Assembly: GCA_934700415.1 (NCBI GenBank)
Contig: CAKUXN010000028.1
Location: 1-7,515 of the forward strand
Length of the DNA stretch: 7,515 nucleotides
Direction of reading: 5' to 3'
Origin: an uncultured Candidatus Saccharibacteria bacterium
Lineage (GTDB): Bacteria; Patescibacteriota; Saccharimonadia; Saccharimonadales; Saccharimonadaceae
The translations under genes and the position numbers were made by a program. The notes beneath the pieces were generated by a model. That model was not told the DNA's origin. It was given only the letters and a program-made list of their open reading frames with translations, and made no database searches. Positions 6,471 through 7,515 of this stretch are shown one piece after another (position 1 is the stretch's first letter; every line of letters starts with the position of its first letter).

Positions 6471-6934
6471 TGAAATATAACGATTTAACAGTAGAAAAGA
6501 ATACTCGCCCATCTCGTAAGGGTCGTGGTATTTCGGCTGGTCAAGGTAAAACTGCTGGCCGTGGCACCAAGGGTCAAAAAGCTCGTACTGGCCACTACAA
6601 AATGCCAGCAGGCTTCATGGGCGGTCAGCGTGCAATTATGCAAGCTGTACCAAAGCTAAAGGGCTTCAAGAGCTTTCATGCTAAGGCCGAAGTTATTTAT
6701 ACTGATAGGTTGAATGATTTAAAAGGCAAAGTTGATAATTTTGCATTGGCTGAAGCATCACTGATCTCTTCGCCATTCGTGAAAGTTAAAGTTATTACTC
6801 GTGGTGAGCTCACTGCGAAGATTGATCTTGAAACGCAATTTGCTTCAAAATCGGCAGTTGAGGCCATCAAAAAAGCTGGTGGAAGCTTCAAAAAAGTAGA
6901 AATACTTAAAAAGCCGGCTAAGAAAGCTGAATAA
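6470..6934 (+). CDS. rplO: 50S ribosomal protein L15 (uL15)
   Basis: L15 is a late-assembly 50S protein with a long Gly/Arg-rich N-terminal arm running into 23S rRNA. The arm is visible at about residues 17-50 (RKGRGISAGQGKTAGRGTKG, then KARTGH and GFMGGQ). The globular C-terminal half carries the family pattern VITRGELTAKIDL, FASKSAVEAIKKAGG and KKVEIL (about 107-148). The length of 154 residues is normal; a short KKPAKKAE tail ends it. The start overlaps the rpsE stop by one base. It is the last gene of the transcript: the terminator stem begins inside its TAA codon. In most bacteria secY follows rplO, but not immediately here. Confidence 0.96.
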   Translation: MKYNDLTVEKNTRPSRKGRGISAGQGKTAGRGTKGQKARTGHYKMPAGFMGGQRAIMQAVPKLKGFKSFHAKAEVIYTDRLNDLKGKVDNFALAEASLISSPFVKVKVITRGELTAKIDLETQFASKSAVEAIKKAGGSFKKVEILKKPAKKAE

Positions 6935-6963
6935 AAAATAGCTCCCTTGAGGAGCTATTTTTT
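6933..6963 (+). terminator. Strong intrinsic terminator of the ribosomal operon
   Basis: A perfect 13-bp stem forms between 6933-6945 (AAAAAATAGCTCC) and 6951-6963 (GGAGCTATTTTTT) around the 5-nt loop CTTGA. The six-T run is the end of the 3' arm. The 5' arm starts at the second base of the rplO stop codon. Because it has A and T runs on both sides it could also stop transcription arriving on the other strand. Confidence 0.92.
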
Positions 6964-6973
6964 GTGTTATAAT
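6947..6973 (+). promoter_or_regulatory. Extended -10 promoter of the FKBP gene, interleaved with the rplO terminator
   Basis: TATAAT at 6968-6973 is preceded by TGT, giving TGNTATAAT. The best -35 candidate is TTGAGG at 6947-6952, partly in the terminator loop, with a short 15-nt spacer; the extended -10 may make it dispensable. Only 9 nt separate the -10 from the ATG at 6983, so the transcript would start about 2-4 nt before the start codon. Confidence 0.7.
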
Positions 6974-6982
6974 GTATCTATT

Positions 6983-7515
6983 ATGGAAGAGAAGGAATTA
7001 AAGACAAGTCCAAAACAAAGATTTTTTATTATCTTAATTGCGGTGATTATGCTGGGGTCTATTATCGCGAGTTATATAGCGATTATCATAAATGGTGGTG
7101 GTGCTAAGAGCGGCTCTACTGATAAGAGTATAGACCAAGCGAAGGTTGCTGGATACGAAGAAGCCTATCAGAAGAAGTTGGAGGAATTTGAAAAGTTAAG
7201 TAAAAGTGACTACGATAAATTTGTTAAATATAAATCTGAAATTAAAGCTTATAACGAAGCCACCGCGAATACTGGCGGCGTGACAACGCGAGATTTTGTA
7301 AAAGGTGATGGTCGTAAACTAGCCGAAGGAGACAATAATTATCTAGCTTATTATGTTGGTTTTTGCGCGGACGAATCCGTGTTCGACTCTTCGTTTAACG
7401 ATAATAATAATCCGACAAATTTTGCTAAAATTTTGGATGCTTCGCTGGGGATGATTGAGGGATGGAATTTGGGTGTAGAAGGTATGTATCTTAATGGTAT
7501 ACGTGAAATTACGAT
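6983..7515 (+). CDS. Membrane-anchored FKBP-type peptidyl-prolyl cis-trans isomerase (3' end off window)
   Basis: The visible 177 residues begin MEEKELKTSPKQR: a short basic cytoplasmic segment, then one membrane helix (about 13-36, FFIILIAVIMLGSIIASYI). A charged, probably coiled-coil stretch follows (about 50-92). The FKBP fold begins near residue 100, with YYVGF (123-127), FDSS (134-137), MIEGWNLGVEGM (157-168) and NGIREIT at the edge; these match the active-site strand and VI-x-GW helix of the family. The remaining strands lie beyond the window. By the positive-inside rule the isomerase domain should face outside, suggesting a foldase for secreted proteins. An uncleaved signal anchor is more likely than a lipoprotein, as no lipobox Cys follows the helix. 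There is no Shine-Dalgarno and the predicted leader is only a few bases, so initiation may be leaderless. The next Met (23) is inside the helix, so 6983 is the start. Confidence 0.85.
   Translation, partial: MEEKELKTSPKQRFFIILIAVIMLGSIIASYIAIIINGGGAKSGSTDKSIDQAKVAGYEEAYQKKLEEFEKLSKSDYDKFVKYKSEIKAYNEATANTGGVTTRDFVKGDGRKLAEGDNNYLAYYVGFCADESVFDSSFNDNNNPTNFAKILDASLGMIEGWNLGVEGMYLNGIREIT

Noticed and set aside
1..7515. Recoded UGA (Gly) genetic code, as in Gracilibacteria/Absconditabacteria
   Set aside because: No TGA occurs in frame in any real gene here, glycine is encoded normally by GGN codons, and the complete genes end in TAA or TAG.
1..7515. CRISPR array, insertion sequence, tRNA or rRNA genes
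   Set aside because: The only sizeable repeats are the coding duplication in the surface gene. No short regularly spaced repeats, transposase, terminal inverted repeats, or cloverleaf-like sequence were seen in the spacers.

Overview
The window looks like a piece of a small, AT-leaning Candidate Phyla Radiation (Patescibacteria) genome, most plausibly Saccharibacteria (TM7). The reasons are a spc-type ribosomal run in which rpsE is followed directly by rplO with no rpmD (uL30) between them, very tight gene packing, lysine/alanine-rich tails on ribosomal proteins, and a Gram-positive-style wall-anchored surface protein. None of these alone proves the phylum; 16S rRNA or a ribosomal-protein tree would decide it. 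The stop codons used are TAA and TAG, and no TGA occurs in frame in the roughly 2,400 codons read here, so the UGA=Gly code of Gracilibacteria/Absconditabacteria is unlikely.

Layout, all on the + strand. (1) From the left edge to 4669 is the 3' part of a giant secreted surface protein: the C-terminal half of a von Willebrand A domain, a linker domain, a Cna-B domain, two tandem copies of a unit of about 455 residues (1430-2794 and 2795-4150) that each hold several Cna-B/SpaA-like beta domains, a last Cna-B domain, and a C-terminal sorting signal (TPNTG, membrane helix, basic tail). (2) 4670-4873 is intergenic. It holds a short stretch resembling a decayed second sorting-signal tail, a hairpin that may terminate the surface gene, and a good promoter. 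(3) 4874-6934 is a compact ribosomal operon, rplF-rplR-rpsE-rplO, with TAATG overlaps or a 2-nt gap between genes. It is closed by a strong intrinsic terminator that overlaps the rplO stop codon. (4) An extended -10 promoter sits just downstream of that terminator and drives a membrane-anchored FKBP-type prolyl isomerase, apparently on a nearly leaderless mRNA. This gene runs off the right edge.

The four ribosomal proteins build the 50S (L6, L18, L15) and 30S (S5) subunits. The surface protein is probably an adhesin or pilin-like stalk, which would fit an epibiont that must hold on to a host cell. The FKBP protein, predicted to face outside, could help fold secreted proteins, but a functional link with the adhesin is only inferred from proximity. 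The main oddities are the break of the spc operon between rpsH and rplF by the surface gene, the large internal duplication with islands of exact DNA identity, and the interleaved terminator/promoter in front of the FKBP gene.
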